DNA from: Bacteroidales bacterium
Lineage (GTDB): Bacteria > Bacteroidota > Bacteroidia > Bacteroidales > UBA932
DNA length: 64,000 bases
Reading direction: 5' to 3'
Assembly: GCA_017430365.1 (NCBI GenBank)
Contig: JAFRNC010000001.1
Location: 186,001-250,000, forward strand
Each line of letters begins with the position of its first letter. Position 1 is the first letter of the stretch. Positions 33,296 through 41,038 of this stretch are shown here, piece by piece. A program made the position numbers and the translations under genes. The notes beneath the pieces are model-generated. The model did not search any database and had not been told where the DNA came from. It was given only the letters and a program-made list of their open reading frames with translations.

Positions 33296-34432
33296 ATGAA
33301 AAGATTCGTTTCCTTGCTCGCCGCAGCCATCCTCATAACGGCCTGCAATACCGCTCCCACCGCCCAGATAACCGTCAATATGGAGGGCGCCGCCGACTCG
33401 GCAGTCGTCTTGCAGAAACTCAATTACAACCGCCTGATGCCGGTCGATACCATCAGGACCGACGAGGACGGGCAGTTCGTATACAAGGTCCGCCTCATCG
33501 GCAATGAGCCTTATTTCTACTATCTTACCGCAGGCGGCAAACCCGTCGCTTCGATGATCCTCCTTCCCAAGGACCGCGTGACCATCAATATTCCCGCCGC
33601 CGGACCTTTCGAGGTCGAGGGATCCGAGGAGTCCTCGCTCTTGAAACAGGTCAACGAAACCTTCGCCGCCGCTGCCGACAGGATGAACGCGCTGGCATCT
33701 TCGATCACCGAGGATAGTCCGGACGAAGAGGTCAAGGCTGTCAACCGCGACATGAGCAAGCTCTATGTCGACTACAAGCGTCAGGCCATCAGGTATGTGG
33801 TCGAGCATCCCCGCTCCATCACTTCGGCAGTGGTCCTTTTCCAGCGTTTCAATGAGAATCTCCCCGTGTTCGGCCAGGAATCCGACGCGGTCATCATCAA
33901 GAGCGTACAGGATTCGCTCGCCAAGGTTTATCCCAAGTCCGAGTTCCTCCTCGCCCTCAGGGATGAACTGACCGCCAGGGCCAACAATATGCAGATCGCC
34001 TCGCAGCTGGACGGTGCAGTGCTGCTCAACCATCCTGAACTGAGCCTCCCCGATGTCGAAGGTAAGACCAGGGCGCTTTCCGAACTTGACGGCAAGGTAA
34101 TCATACTGTCCTTCTGGAGTGTGGCGCAGACCGAGCACAAAATGTTCAACGTAGACCTTATCGACCTGTACCGCAAATACCACGACAGGGGCCTTGAAGT
34201 CTATCAGGTGAGCCTTGACGTGGACAAGCCCCAGTGGGCTGCCACCGTGAACAGCCAGGGCATTCCATGGATCAGCGTCAACGACGGCCTGGGCGTGGAT
34301 TCGCCTTCTGTGCTTGCCTACAACGTGAACCGTATCCCCCAGATGTTCATCATCGACCGCGCCGGAGATATCGTGGCGAACGACATCTTCGACAAGGACG
34401 GATTGGAGAAGCAGATAGCGAAATGCCTATAG
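33296..34432 (+). CDS. Lipoprotein with DUF4369-like and thioredoxin-fold domains, lacking CxxC
   Basis: This 378-residue lipoprotein starts MKRFVSLLAAAILITAC, a signal peptide with a lipobox Cys at residue 17. The N-terminal half resembles the DUF4369 beta-domain found before thioredoxin-like domains in Bacteroidota. The C-terminal half is TlpA-like (LPDVEGKTRALSELDGKVIILSFWS...IPQMFIIDRAGDIVA). Where the redox CxxC should be, the sequence reads FWSVAQTEH, so disulfide chemistry is unlikely. A structural or binding role in the envelope is an inference. It follows the HIT gene by 8 nt; the 3' end overlaps tsaB by 6 bp tail to tail. Confidence 0.85.
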   Translation: MKRFVSLLAAAILITACNTAPTAQITVNMEGAADSAVVLQKLNYNRLMPVDTIRTDEDGQFVYKVRLIGNEPYFYYLTAGGKPVASMILLPKDRVTINIPAAGPFEVEGSEESSLLKQVNETFAAAADRMNALASSITEDSPDEEVKAVNRDMSKLYVDYKRQAIRYVVEHPRSITSAVVLFQRFNENLPVFGQESDAVIIKSVQDSLAKVYPKSEFLLALRDELTARANNMQIASQLDGAVLLNHPELSLPDVEGKTRALSELDGKVIILSFWSVAQTEHKMFNVDLIDLYRKYHDRGLEVYQVSLDVDKPQWAATVNSQGIPWISVNDGLGVDSPSVLAYNVNRIPQMFIIDRAGDIVANDIFDKDGLEKQIAKCL

Positions 34433-35104
34433 GGCGGAACGTTTCGTGACTCCTGCCACGAATTCTTTCAGATAGAAGGGTTCAAAGTACGCAACGTCTT
34501 TGAACTCTTTTTTTTGCAGTGCCTCGAGCGAGGGCTTCAGCATGAAGGATGCGTTCGGCATGCAGGGCTGGAAACAGGCATTGGGATGCCTGCATACGGC
34601 CTGGAACTTCTCCACGCCTGTGCCGATGAAGAGAACGCTGCCCCCGTCCAGTTCTTCCCTGAAACTGTCTGCATCCAGGATGACGGCCGCGGTGTCTCCG
34701 AGTTTTTCAGCATTCCCGTCGAAAACGGCAGCATAGACCTCCATCCTGCGCGCGTCAATCATGGGAATGATGCGATGGAACGATCCTTCCGCCTGAAGTG
34801 CGAGTATGCGGAGCGTGTCAACTCCGATCAGCGGTTTACCGGCGCCGAAACAGACGCCCTTGGCGGTCGACACCCCTACGCGGAGTCCGGTATATGAACC
34901 CGGGCCTTCGCTCACGGCGACTGCGTCCAGGTCGCGGGCGGACAAACCGGCTTCGGCCAGCACTTCCTGTATGAATGGCGCCAGCATCGAGGACTGTTGC
35001 CTCGGGGTGTCGCTGGTACGGCAGGCAAGGATACGCTCTCCTTCCGAGAGGGCTGCGGAACAGCTCTCCGTGCTGGTTTCGATCATCAATACTCTTTCTT
35101 TCAT
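34427..35104 (-). CDS. tsaB: TsaB, tRNA threonylcarbamoyladenosine biosynthesis protein
   Basis: This 225-residue ASKHA-fold protein works with TsaD and TsaE to make t6A37 in tRNA. MLIETSTESCSAAL-like sequence at the start and VAVSEGPGSYTGLRVGVSTAKG are diagnostic. Length is typical. It lies 11 nt downstream of the hlyD-like gene on the same strand, so it may be read through from the peptide-export operon although unrelated in function. Confidence 0.94.
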   Translation of the reverse strand: MKERVLMIETSTESCSAALSEGERILACRTSDTPRQQSSMLAPFIQEVLAEAGLSARDLDAVAVSEGPGSYTGLRVGVSTAKGVCFGAGKPLIGVDTLRILALQAEGSFHRIIPMIDARRMEVYAAVFDGNAEKLGDTAAVILDADSFREELDGGSVLFIGTGVEKFQAVCRHPNACFQPCMPNASFMLKPSLEALQKKEFKDVAYFEPFYLKEFVAGVTKRSAL

Positions 35105-35115
35105 GGCAAGTCGTT

Positions 35116-36282
35116 CTATCGTCCGGTCCTGAGCCTGCAGCCCTCTTCTATCTGCCTGGCGATGGCATCCGGAGGGGATGTCACCACAAGGTCGTCTTCG
35201 GAGATACCTCGGAGTATCTCGATACGGTCCCGCTGCTGGATGCCCGTTTCGATCCGTTGCGCCCTGGCGTTGCCTCTCTGGTCGACTGTCCAGATGAACT
35301 CTTCCCGGTTGCGGGTGAATACCGCTTCAACCGGGACGGTCAGGCACTCGTTGCGGCGTCGGGTCATGATTGAGACGGCGGCGGACATTCCGGGCAGGAA
35401 CTTCACGGTATCGGGCAGAAGCTCAATCCGGACCGCAAAGTTAGTAACTTGTTCGAAGCGGAGGTCCATATTTTTAGCAGAATTTGCCGTCTGGCTCACG
35501 AATCCCCGGAAACGCCGTCTCGGGTAGGCGTCTATCTCTACCGTTGCGGTATCGCCCGGAACTATACGGACTATGTCGCTCTCTCCGACTTCTACGGCGA
35601 CTTCCATGCGGCTGAAATCTGCTATCCGGCAGAGTTCCGTGCCGGACATCTGGCTCGTTCCCACGACACGCTCGCCCCTTTCCACATCCACTCTTGAAAC
35701 CGTTCCGCCCATCGGGGCGTAGACCGTGGTCCTGGCGAGGTTCTCCATGGCCTCATTCAGTTGCGCTTCACCGCTGCGGATGGCGAATTCCGCGGCTTTC
35801 AGGCTGCTTCTTGCTATTTCCATCGCGGTGCGGTCATGCTGGTATTCGGCCTTCGAGATGGCGTCCATGCCCAACAGACGGAGGCTCCGTTCGTGGTTGA
35901 GCCGCGCCTGTTTCTCTTCCGCACGCTGCCTTGCGTACTGAGCCCTCAGGCTGCCCAGCGAGGCCGTGGCCTGCTCCACCTGCGACAGGTAGAGATCCTG
36001 CCTTATTTTCATCAGCAGGTCGCCTTCTTCAACATTGTCCCCTTCCTTTACGAAGATTTCGACGATTTCCCCGGATACCTCCGGGGTGATCCTTACCTCC
36101 GTGACCGGCCTGACGATTCCTGAAGCCGGTATGGTTTCCACAAGGTCCATTCGCTCGGGATGTGCAGCCTTTACGGCCAGCCGGCGGTCTCCGCACATTT
36201 TCGGGAGTAGGAGCAGCAGTATGGCCGCAGCCGGAATCGCCGGCCACGCTTTTTTCTTTATGTTCTTGAGTTTCATTTTCAT
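35116..36282 (-). CDS. HlyD-type periplasmic adaptor (membrane fusion protein)
   Basis: This is a 388-residue protein with one N-terminal membrane anchor (WPAIPAAAILLLLLP), a barrel-sandwich/lipoyl domain (SGEIVEIFVKEGDNVEEGDLLMKI), a long alpha-hairpin (about residues 95-170), and a beta-barrel with GTVSRVDVERGERVVG. It links an inner-membrane transporter to TolC. The start overlaps the tolC-like stop as ATGA, showing coupling; the longer open frame upstream runs into tolC and is not used. Position after a C39 ABC transporter, two small peptides and TolC indicates a type I export complex. Confidence 0.88.
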   Translation of the reverse strand: MKMKLKNIKKKAWPAIPAAAILLLLLPKMCGDRRLAVKAAHPERMDLVETIPASGIVRPVTEVRITPEVSGEIVEIFVKEGDNVEEGDLLMKIRQDLYLSQVEQATASLGSLRAQYARQRAEEKQARLNHERSLRLLGMDAISKAEYQHDRTAMEIARSSLKAAEFAIRSGEAQLNEAMENLARTTVYAPMGGTVSRVDVERGERVVGTSQMSGTELCRIADFSRMEVAVEVGESDIVRIVPGDTATVEIDAYPRRRFRGFVSQTANSAKNMDLRFEQVTNFAVRIELLPDTVKFLPGMSAAVSIMTRRRNECLTVPVEAVFTRNREEFIWTVDQRGNARAQRIETGIQQRDRIEILRGISEDDLVVTSPPDAIARQIEEGCRLRTGR

Positions 36283-37577
36283 GGCCTGTAGTACTCCATG
36301 AGCAGCAGTTGGAACAGGTATTGCCATTTGGCCTGGAGATAGTCGGCTACCGCTTTGGAATGGTTGTTCCTGGCCACTATGTAGTCGAGCGCCGATGCAG
36401 CTCCCAGGTCGTATTTGGCTTCGGTGACTGAAAGGAGTTCCTTCATCGCGGCGAGGGTCTCTTCCGCGGAGCGGTATTTCTGCGCTCCGTTCTCGGCTTC
36501 GATGGCGAGGCTGCTGATCTCTCCTGCTATCCGGGTCCGTACATTTTCCGCCCCGGTGCGCGCTGCCTCCAGTTCCAGCCTCCTGCGTTTCATCCTCGAA
36601 TGATTCTGCATGGCATTGAAGACGGGTATGTCGAGCCGGAGCGAAAGCGAAGGGTTGCGGTTCTCGTCGAGCTGTGTCTTGAACTGCTCCCCGGCGGAAC
36701 TGCTGTAGAATGTCCCGTAACCCACTGCCAGGCTCAGTTTCGGGAAGAAGGCTCCAAGGGCTGAATTCAGCCGGTATTCCATCTCCGAGACCGACGAACG
36801 GGCGCTGCCGAGGCGGGGATCCCGGGAGATGACTTCATCAGACGGTTCCGGAATCAGGACAGGCCGGTCGAAGGTGTATTTATCCGCCAAAGGAGCCGAT
36901 GCATTGAATTCTACGCTGTCCGGGAGGTTCATCAGCAACTTCAAAGAGAGGGTGGAGGTACGTACCTGACAGTCGGATGACACCATCGCCGCCTTCTCTG
37001 CTGCGACCTGCGCGGTCATTTCGTGAAGTGCGCTCTTTGGCTGGCTGCCGGCCTCGACCAGTTTGACGGTACGCCGGTGCTGCTCCATTATCGAAGCATA
37101 GCTGTCGCGGGTATGGCTCTGCATCTGGCCCGCAAGCATCAGTTCCAGGTACGCCCGGGTGACGTCGATGGAAAGCTGCCGCCTGCCGGCAAGCAGGTCG
37201 TACGAGGCGCGCTCCGCGGCCTTCCCTGCGGCGAGGCAGTCGTACTGGCGCGTGAAGCCTTCGAAGATGGTCATTCCGGCCGTAAGCGACGCTCCGGTGG
37301 CTTTCGTAAGCTTGTTGCGGACTATGACGAGTTCCTGCATGTCCACGCTGCGCCCCCAGTTGAAGTCCTGTGCGAGGCCGAGGGTCAGGGCAGGGAGGTG
37401 GCCGAACCTGCCGCCGCGGTATTCGGCTTTGCGGATATCGGCCTCGAGTTCTTTTTCGCGGATATCCAGGTTGTGTTCTGTGGCGTATGCGATGCAGCGC
37501 TCCAGCGTCCAGGTTTCCTGGGCGCATGCCCCGGCGGCGGCCAGGGTAAGGAGCATGGTAATGATGAACCGTTCCAT
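36279..37577 (-). CDS. TolC-family outer-membrane efflux protein
   Basis: This 432-residue protein has a signal peptide (RFIITMLLTLAAAGACAQ) followed by two OEP repeats rich in long helices (AYATEHNLDIREKELEADI, SRDPRLGSARSSVSEMEYRLNSALGAFFPKLSLAVGYG). TolC proteins form the outer-membrane channel-tunnel of type I secretion and efflux systems. A perfect hairpin precedes the ATG by 9 nt, separating it from the two small peptide genes. It is coupled to the HlyD-like gene by a 4-nt overlap. Confidence 0.9.
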   Translation of the reverse strand: MERFIITMLLTLAAAGACAQETWTLERCIAYATEHNLDIREKELEADIRKAEYRGGRFGHLPALTLGLAQDFNWGRSVDMQELVIVRNKLTKATGASLTAGMTIFEGFTRQYDCLAAGKAAERASYDLLAGRRQLSIDVTRAYLELMLAGQMQSHTRDSYASIMEQHRRTVKLVEAGSQPKSALHEMTAQVAAEKAAMVSSDCQVRTSTLSLKLLMNLPDSVEFNASAPLADKYTFDRPVLIPEPSDEVISRDPRLGSARSSVSEMEYRLNSALGAFFPKLSLAVGYGTFYSSSAGEQFKTQLDENRNPSLSLRLDIPVFNAMQNHSRMKRRRLELEAARTGAENVRTRIAGEISSLAIEAENGAQKYRSAEETLAAMKELLSVTEAKYDLGAASALDYIVARNNHSKAVADYLQAKWQYLFQLLLMEYYRP

Positions 37578-37586
37578 ATCAGATAA

Positions 37587-37613
37587 ACGGGTCTCTCTGC
37601 GGGAGAGACCCGT
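37587..37613 (-). terminator. Intercistronic hairpin between the peptide genes and tolC
   Basis: An exact 11-bp stem (ACGGGTCTCTC / GAGAGACCCGT) with a 5-nt loop, followed on the minus strand by only a weak U run (TTTATCT). It probably causes partial termination or protects the upstream peptide mRNA, allowing more peptide than export protein. Confidence 0.65.
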
Positions 37614-37623
37614 CTGACAGATA

Positions 37624-37779
37624 TCAGGCCGTAGGCCTTTCTTTCTTGAACAGGAACAGGGCGCCGATGAAACGGGCTATCACACCTATCACGTAGCCAA
37701 TGGTGTAAAGCGCGTCCTGTGCCCTCTTGTCTACGCCGCCCCAAACCAGGGAGGCTTCGCGGAAACCCAGTTCTCTCAT
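37624..37779 (-). CDS. Small double-glycine-leader peptide 2 (candidate bacteriocin, hydrophobic core)
   Basis: This 51-residue ORF has a short leader containing GFREASLVWGG, with Gly-Gly at residues 14-15. The presumed core of 36 residues holds a hydrophobic stretch with glycine spacing (YTIGYVIGVIARFIGALFLF) and a basic end. A clear GGAGG ribosome site (37789-37793 on the minus strand) lies 9 nt before the ATG. The leader aligns with that of the upstream peptide gene (G-L/F-R-E-A ... L-V-x-G-G). Next to a C39-peptidase transporter, cleavage after Gly-Gly and export are expected. Killing, signalling or other activity is not shown by the sequence. Confidence 0.72.
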   Translation of the reverse strand: MRELGFREASLVWGGVDKRAQDALYTIGYVIGVIARFIGALFLFKKERPTA

Positions 37780-37794
37780 GGCGTCAGTCCTCCG

Positions 37795-37992
37795 TCAGTC
37801 GTCGCGGTCCTTGCCGAGAAAACCGTCTTTGAATCCTTTCAGGAAATTGGGCAGATAATCCGCAATGGTGTCGATCAGGTTGCGGATCTTTTCGAAAAGA
37901 TTGGCGAAGGCGCCGCTGCCTCCGCCCGTCACCAGGAGTTCGGAAGAAGTCGCTTCCCTCAAACCCTTTCCATAAGTGATTGTTTCTTCCAT
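37795..37992 (-). CDS. Small double-glycine-leader peptide 1 (candidate bacteriocin, amphipathic core)
   Basis: This 65-residue ORF starts MEETITYGKGLREATSSEL and reaches a Gly-rich processing site (LLVTGGG) near residues 23-25. The core that follows is about 40 residues, with an amphipathic helix (FEKIRNLIDTIADYLPNFLKGF) and a charged tail. The open frame continues upstream to the transporter gene, but the family-like leader starts at this Met. It is 15 nt before peptide 2 and 70 nt after the C39 ABC gene. The gene is short, so the call rests on the leader motif and on position. Confidence 0.72.
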   Translation of the reverse strand: MEETITYGKGLREATSSELLVTGGGSGAFANLFEKIRNLIDTIADYLPNFLKGFKDGFLGKDRDD

Positions 37993-38062
37993 CGGTGTTT
38001 TAGATTTGGTTTTTCCATCCTTGCAGGTGTCTGGAATTGACCTTTCCGTGCACACGGATATT

Positions 38063-40126
38063 TCAGATCGTTGCAATTGTGTCGGCAAATGCCGCGTTTC
38101 CGCTGTTGTGGGTTATCATCATGACGGTGCCCCCTTCGTCGCGGAAGCGCATTACCCTTTCGAGCAGAAGTTTCTGGGAAGCCTCGTCCAGGGCTGCCGT
38201 GGCTTCATCGAGTATCAGCAGGGAGGGCTTACGGTAGAGTGCCCGGGCCAGTGCTATCCTCTGGCACTGTCCTCCGGACAGAGTGCAGCCCCTCTCCCCG
38301 ATGCGTGTGAAAAGGCCCATGGGCAGTTCGCGGACCATCCGCGTCAGGTCGAGTTCATCCAGAAGCCCTGCCACGAGGTCGATGTCAGGTTCGGGATCGA
38401 GTCCCGTTATGCTGTCGAGCAGTGTCCCGCCGGTCAGGTGCGGGTCTTGGGGAACGATCGAGGCATAGCGGCGCCACTCTTCGAGCGGGAAGAGCCGTAT
38501 GTCATACCTTCCGAGCCGTATCGCCCCGCGCTGAACCGTATAGTCGCGCATCAGCAGGGACGCCAGTGTGCTCTTGCCGCATCCGCTCTCTCCCCGGACC
38601 GCCGTTATGAGTCCCGGGCCGAGGCGCAGGGTGAAATCGTGGAATAATTCGCAAGCCCCGGGGTATGAGAAAGTTATGTTGTCGAAAACTATGTCCTGGC
38701 CCGGGGCCGGGAGGAGCCCCTCCTGTCCTTCCTCTTCAGGAGGCAGCAGTGTTATGTCGCGGAGCCGTTCAAACGAAATCCGGGCCTCGGTGCCCGAGTT
38801 CACTATCCTGACCATCTCGCCCAGTGGGGCGGAGAACCAGGAAGTAAGGGCATAGAAAGATACCAGCGAACCGACGGTGAGGGATCCCGAGAAAATAAAT
38901 GCCGAACCCGCCGTGAGCAGCGTGAGCGTCAGAAGCTTCGAGATTCCGTCGGCCGCAGAGGCGAATCCTCCCGCCTTGCGGCCTCCTGAGAATAGCTTGC
39001 CTGAGAGGAGCATGTACTCCTTTTCGATTGTGCGGAGCAATCTGGCGCCGCCTCCGAAGTAGCGTATCGTGCGGACCGATGAGATGCCTTCCACGGCGCT
39101 CTCCTCGAATGCCGCCGACTGTTCGATGATCTCCCGGTTCACCCTTTTGTTCACCTTGTCTGCACACAGGTAGAGAGCCAGATAGACAGGAATGAACGTC
39201 AGCATTAACAGGGACAGTCTCCAGTGCGTGGTGAACATAAGGGCGAACGATACCGCCAGGATGAGGACGCTTGTCAGCAGATTGGGAACCCCTTCGATCA
39301 GGAAACTCCTTACCCTTGCCGCGTCGCCTATCCTTGCGTGGAGTTCACCTGTCCCCCTGCGGGTGAAAAAGGCGGAGGGGAGTTTGAACAGGTGTTGAAG
39401 ATAATCCAGTATCAGCCTGGAATCCATGGTTATGCTCAGGCGCAGAGCGTAGATGATTCTCCCGTATCCGACTACGAGGGTGCACAACATTATGGCGGCC
39501 ATCAGTAGTCCGACCCGCAGGAGCCCGGCGGTGTCGCCCTGAGGAATGAGGCGGTCGATGATGTGCTGCAGGAAGAGGGCTGTGCAAAGCCCGGCCACGA
39601 TATAAAGAACCGATCCGGCAATCATAAGGATGAAGTCGCGGGAGGGTATGAGCTTCATGCAGCTCCAGACGGAGTCATGCCCGCGGGCGGATGCCCCGGC
39701 CGGTTCCCTTCCTGGTTCGGGTTTCATGTCTATAAGGTAACCGGTCCATTCTCCAAGCAGCCGTTCCATAGGAATCCGGACTGTTTTTCCCAGACGGGGA
39801 TCCATAATTACTGCCTTGCGGGAAGTTGTTCCGTAGAGTACGACGAAATGCAGGTCGCCGCGGCCGGTCAGCAGATGGAGGATTACGGGACCGTTGAAAC
39901 CGCCGAGATCTTCCGGTCTCTTATCATCCGACTTGTAGGCCTTTGCGCTGAAACCGATGGAATCGCAGGCGTCCAGTATCCCCTTTATGCTGGTTCCGGC
40001 CCGGGAGGTGCCGGACATCTCCCGTATCACGGTGACAGGCACGAAGGTGCCGTAGTGTCTTGCTATCGAGGCAAGGCATGCCGCCGCGCAGTCGGAGGGG
40101 TCGTGTTGTCGGATTGCGGTTTTCAT
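38063..40126 (-). CDS. Peptidase-containing ABC transporter (C39 bacteriocin processing/export)
   Basis: This 687-residue protein has three parts. The C39 cysteine peptidase (1 to about 130) has Cys13 in QHDPSDCAAACLASIARHYG, His93 in GDLHFVVLYG and Asp109 in IMDPRLG. The membrane domain has about six helices (150-430). The ATPase has Walker A GESGCGKST, signature LSGGQCQRIALARAL and Walker B LLILDEATAALDEAS. Such transporters cut double-glycine leaders and export the mature peptide. I start at MKTAIRQHDP; the longer frame begins inside a terminator stem region. Two candidate substrates and the TolC/HlyD partners lie directly downstream. Confidence 0.93.
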   Translation of the reverse strand: MKTAIRQHDPSDCAAACLASIARHYGTFVPVTVIREMSGTSRAGTSIKGILDACDSIGFSAKAYKSDDKRPEDLGGFNGPVILHLLTGRGDLHFVVLYGTTSRKAVIMDPRLGKTVRIPMERLLGEWTGYLIDMKPEPGREPAGASARGHDSVWSCMKLIPSRDFILMIAGSVLYIVAGLCTALFLQHIIDRLIPQGDTAGLLRVGLLMAAIMLCTLVVGYGRIIYALRLSITMDSRLILDYLQHLFKLPSAFFTRRGTGELHARIGDAARVRSFLIEGVPNLLTSVLILAVSFALMFTTHWRLSLLMLTFIPVYLALYLCADKVNKRVNREIIEQSAAFEESAVEGISSVRTIRYFGGGARLLRTIEKEYMLLSGKLFSGGRKAGGFASAADGISKLLTLTLLTAGSAFIFSGSLTVGSLVSFYALTSWFSAPLGEMVRIVNSGTEARISFERLRDITLLPPEEEGQEGLLPAPGQDIVFDNITFSYPGACELFHDFTLRLGPGLITAVRGESGCGKSTLASLLMRDYTVQRGAIRLGRYDIRLFPLEEWRRYASIVPQDPHLTGGTLLDSITGLDPEPDIDLVAGLLDELDLTRMVRELPMGLFTRIGERGCTLSGGQCQRIALARALYRKPSLLILDEATAALDEASQKLLLERVMRFRDEGGTVMMITHNSGNAAFADTIATI

Positions 40127-40133
40127 GGTAAAT

Positions 40134-40200
40134 AAAAAAAAGAGGGAGCTCTCCAGCACGTGTCTTCTCGCCCGTCAAGACATCTCACCCACGCTCCCTC
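40134..40200 (-). terminator. Branched leader terminator upstream of the C39 transporter gene
   Basis: On the minus strand GAGGGAGC (complement of 40193-40200) pairs with GCTCCCTC (complement of 40142-40149), followed by eight U residues. Between them a second 6-bp hairpin (TGTCTT/AAGACA, 40161-40182) can form. It starts 5 nt after the stop of the small upstream ORF and ends just before the transporter start, so it may attenuate the export genes. Confidence 0.65.
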
Positions 40201-40204
40201 GGGT

Positions 40205-40357
40205 TTACCGGAACAAAATGACCGACAGGATGGACAGTGCGGATGTGACTGCCAGCAGAAATGCATAGAGAAAGCCAGAAGAGGGAGAAAGGGGCAGCCT
40301 CGGCCACGCCGTTCCATCCCTGTCGGTCAGACGATATATCCTGCGTCGGCGTTCCAT
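40205..40357 (-). CDS. Possible 50-residue basic membrane peptide at the head of the export operon
   Basis: The reading starts MERRRRIYRLTDRDG, then has a Pro-rich turn and one membrane helix (FLYAFLLAVTSALSILSVILF) to the C-terminus. It begins 23 nt downstream of a good promoter box and ends 5 nt before a terminator stem. No double-glycine site is present. Size and topology would suit a bacteriocin immunity or accessory protein, or it may be a leader ORF; no family is recognised. It is short enough to be spurious, and the support is positional only. Confidence 0.4.
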   Translation of the reverse strand: MERRRRIYRLTDRDGTAWPRLPLSPSSGFLYAFLLAVTSALSILSVILFR

Positions 40358-40380
40358 GGGTCAGCTTGGTTTCCGGAAGG

Positions 40381-40409
40381 CAAAAGTAGGCATGCGACGC
40401 CCCTTTCAA
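40381..40409 (-). promoter_or_regulatory. Promoter of the peptide-export operon
   Basis: TACTTTTG (complement of 40381-40388) is a full -7 match with TTG 18 nt upstream (complement of 40407-40409). The first ORF downstream is the 50-residue membrane peptide, then the terminator and the C39 transporter. Confidence 0.7.
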
Positions 40410-40465
40410 CCCGCAAAAAAGCAATTATGCTCAAACGGGCTGTGCAAAAAAATACTTTAACTTTT

Positions 40466-40957
40466 TCAGTGCTGGAACAGCTCCTTGAAGTGAGGGAAAA
40501 CCTGCTGGGAGAATTCGAGGAGCATGGGGAAGAAACGGGATTCCTCCAGTTTCTCCTTCGGAATGAAATCCAGCAACTTATTTGCCGAATCCACAAAATA
40601 GACAATGACGGAAATGACCAGGGCGAAGAGACAGAACGTCATGACTATGCCCAGGAGTTTGTCAAGCCAGCCGAGCATGGAAATCTTGATAATCTTGTCG
40701 ATTATTTTTCCCAGGAGGCTCAGAAGGAGCGCAACTACGAGAAAAATGAGCAGGAAAGAGACGGCTTTGGCCCAGAATTCCGATATTTTGACATGTTCCA
40801 TCACCCATTCGGCGACAGGAGTGGAGAATCTGAGGGAGAGGCTGATGCCGAGATAGATTACTGCAACCGCCACGAGCTGCTTGACAAGGCCGTTCTTTAT
40901 TCCGAAGTAGAGAACCGGCAGGAAGCAGCATACTATTATGATATCCAGGACGCCCAT
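40466..40957 (-). CDS. CvpA-family membrane protein
   Basis: This 163-residue protein has four predicted membrane helices and the CvpA pattern: N-terminal GVLDIIIVCCFLPVLYFGIKNGLVKQ, then SFLLIFLVVALLLSLLGKIIDKI and LDKLLGIVMTFCLFALVISVIVYF. CvpA was named for colicin V production in E. coli, but it is widespread and its molecular role is unsettled, so its place next to the peptide-export locus is probably chance. It has its own promoter, which overlaps the divergent ileS promoter. Confidence 0.88.
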   Translation of the reverse strand: MGVLDIIIVCCFLPVLYFGIKNGLVKQLVAVAVIYLGISLSLRFSTPVAEWVMEHVKISEFWAKAVSFLLIFLVVALLLSLLGKIIDKIIKISMLGWLDKLLGIVMTFCLFALVISVIVYFVDSANKLLDFIPKEKLEESRFFPMLLEFSQQVFPHFKELFQH

Positions 40958-40980
40958 GGGATAATTTTTCTTTGCATACC

Positions 40981-40988
40981 CAAAATTA
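40981..40988 (-). promoter_or_regulatory. -7 promoter element of cvpA
   Basis: TAATTTTG on the minus strand, with TTTG 19 nt further upstream (complement of 41008-41011). The ATG is 23 nt downstream. It is interleaved with the ileS promoter. Confidence 0.7.
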
Positions 40989-40999
40989 GTGAATTATCG

Positions 41000-41007
41000 T
41001 ATCTTTG
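41000..41007 (+). promoter_or_regulatory. -7 promoter element of ileS
   Basis: TATCTTTG, 31 nt before the ileS ATG. It overlaps the spacer of the divergent cvpA promoter, so the two may compete for polymerase. Confidence 0.7.
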
Positions 41008-41038
41008 CAAATTCATATTGAAACTAGATATACGAGAC

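Noticed and set aside
40466..40957. cvpA as a colicin-type production gene belonging to the peptide-export locus
   Set aside because: CvpA is widespread and not specific to bacteriocins; here it has its own promoter and precedes the promoter of the export operon.
40160..41038. In-frame extension of ileS by 293 codons to the left
   Set aside because: It is antisense to cvpA and the export-operon leader, crosses the ileS promoter, and the encoded sequence has no family resemblance; IleS proteins start at MSFAEYKKLD.
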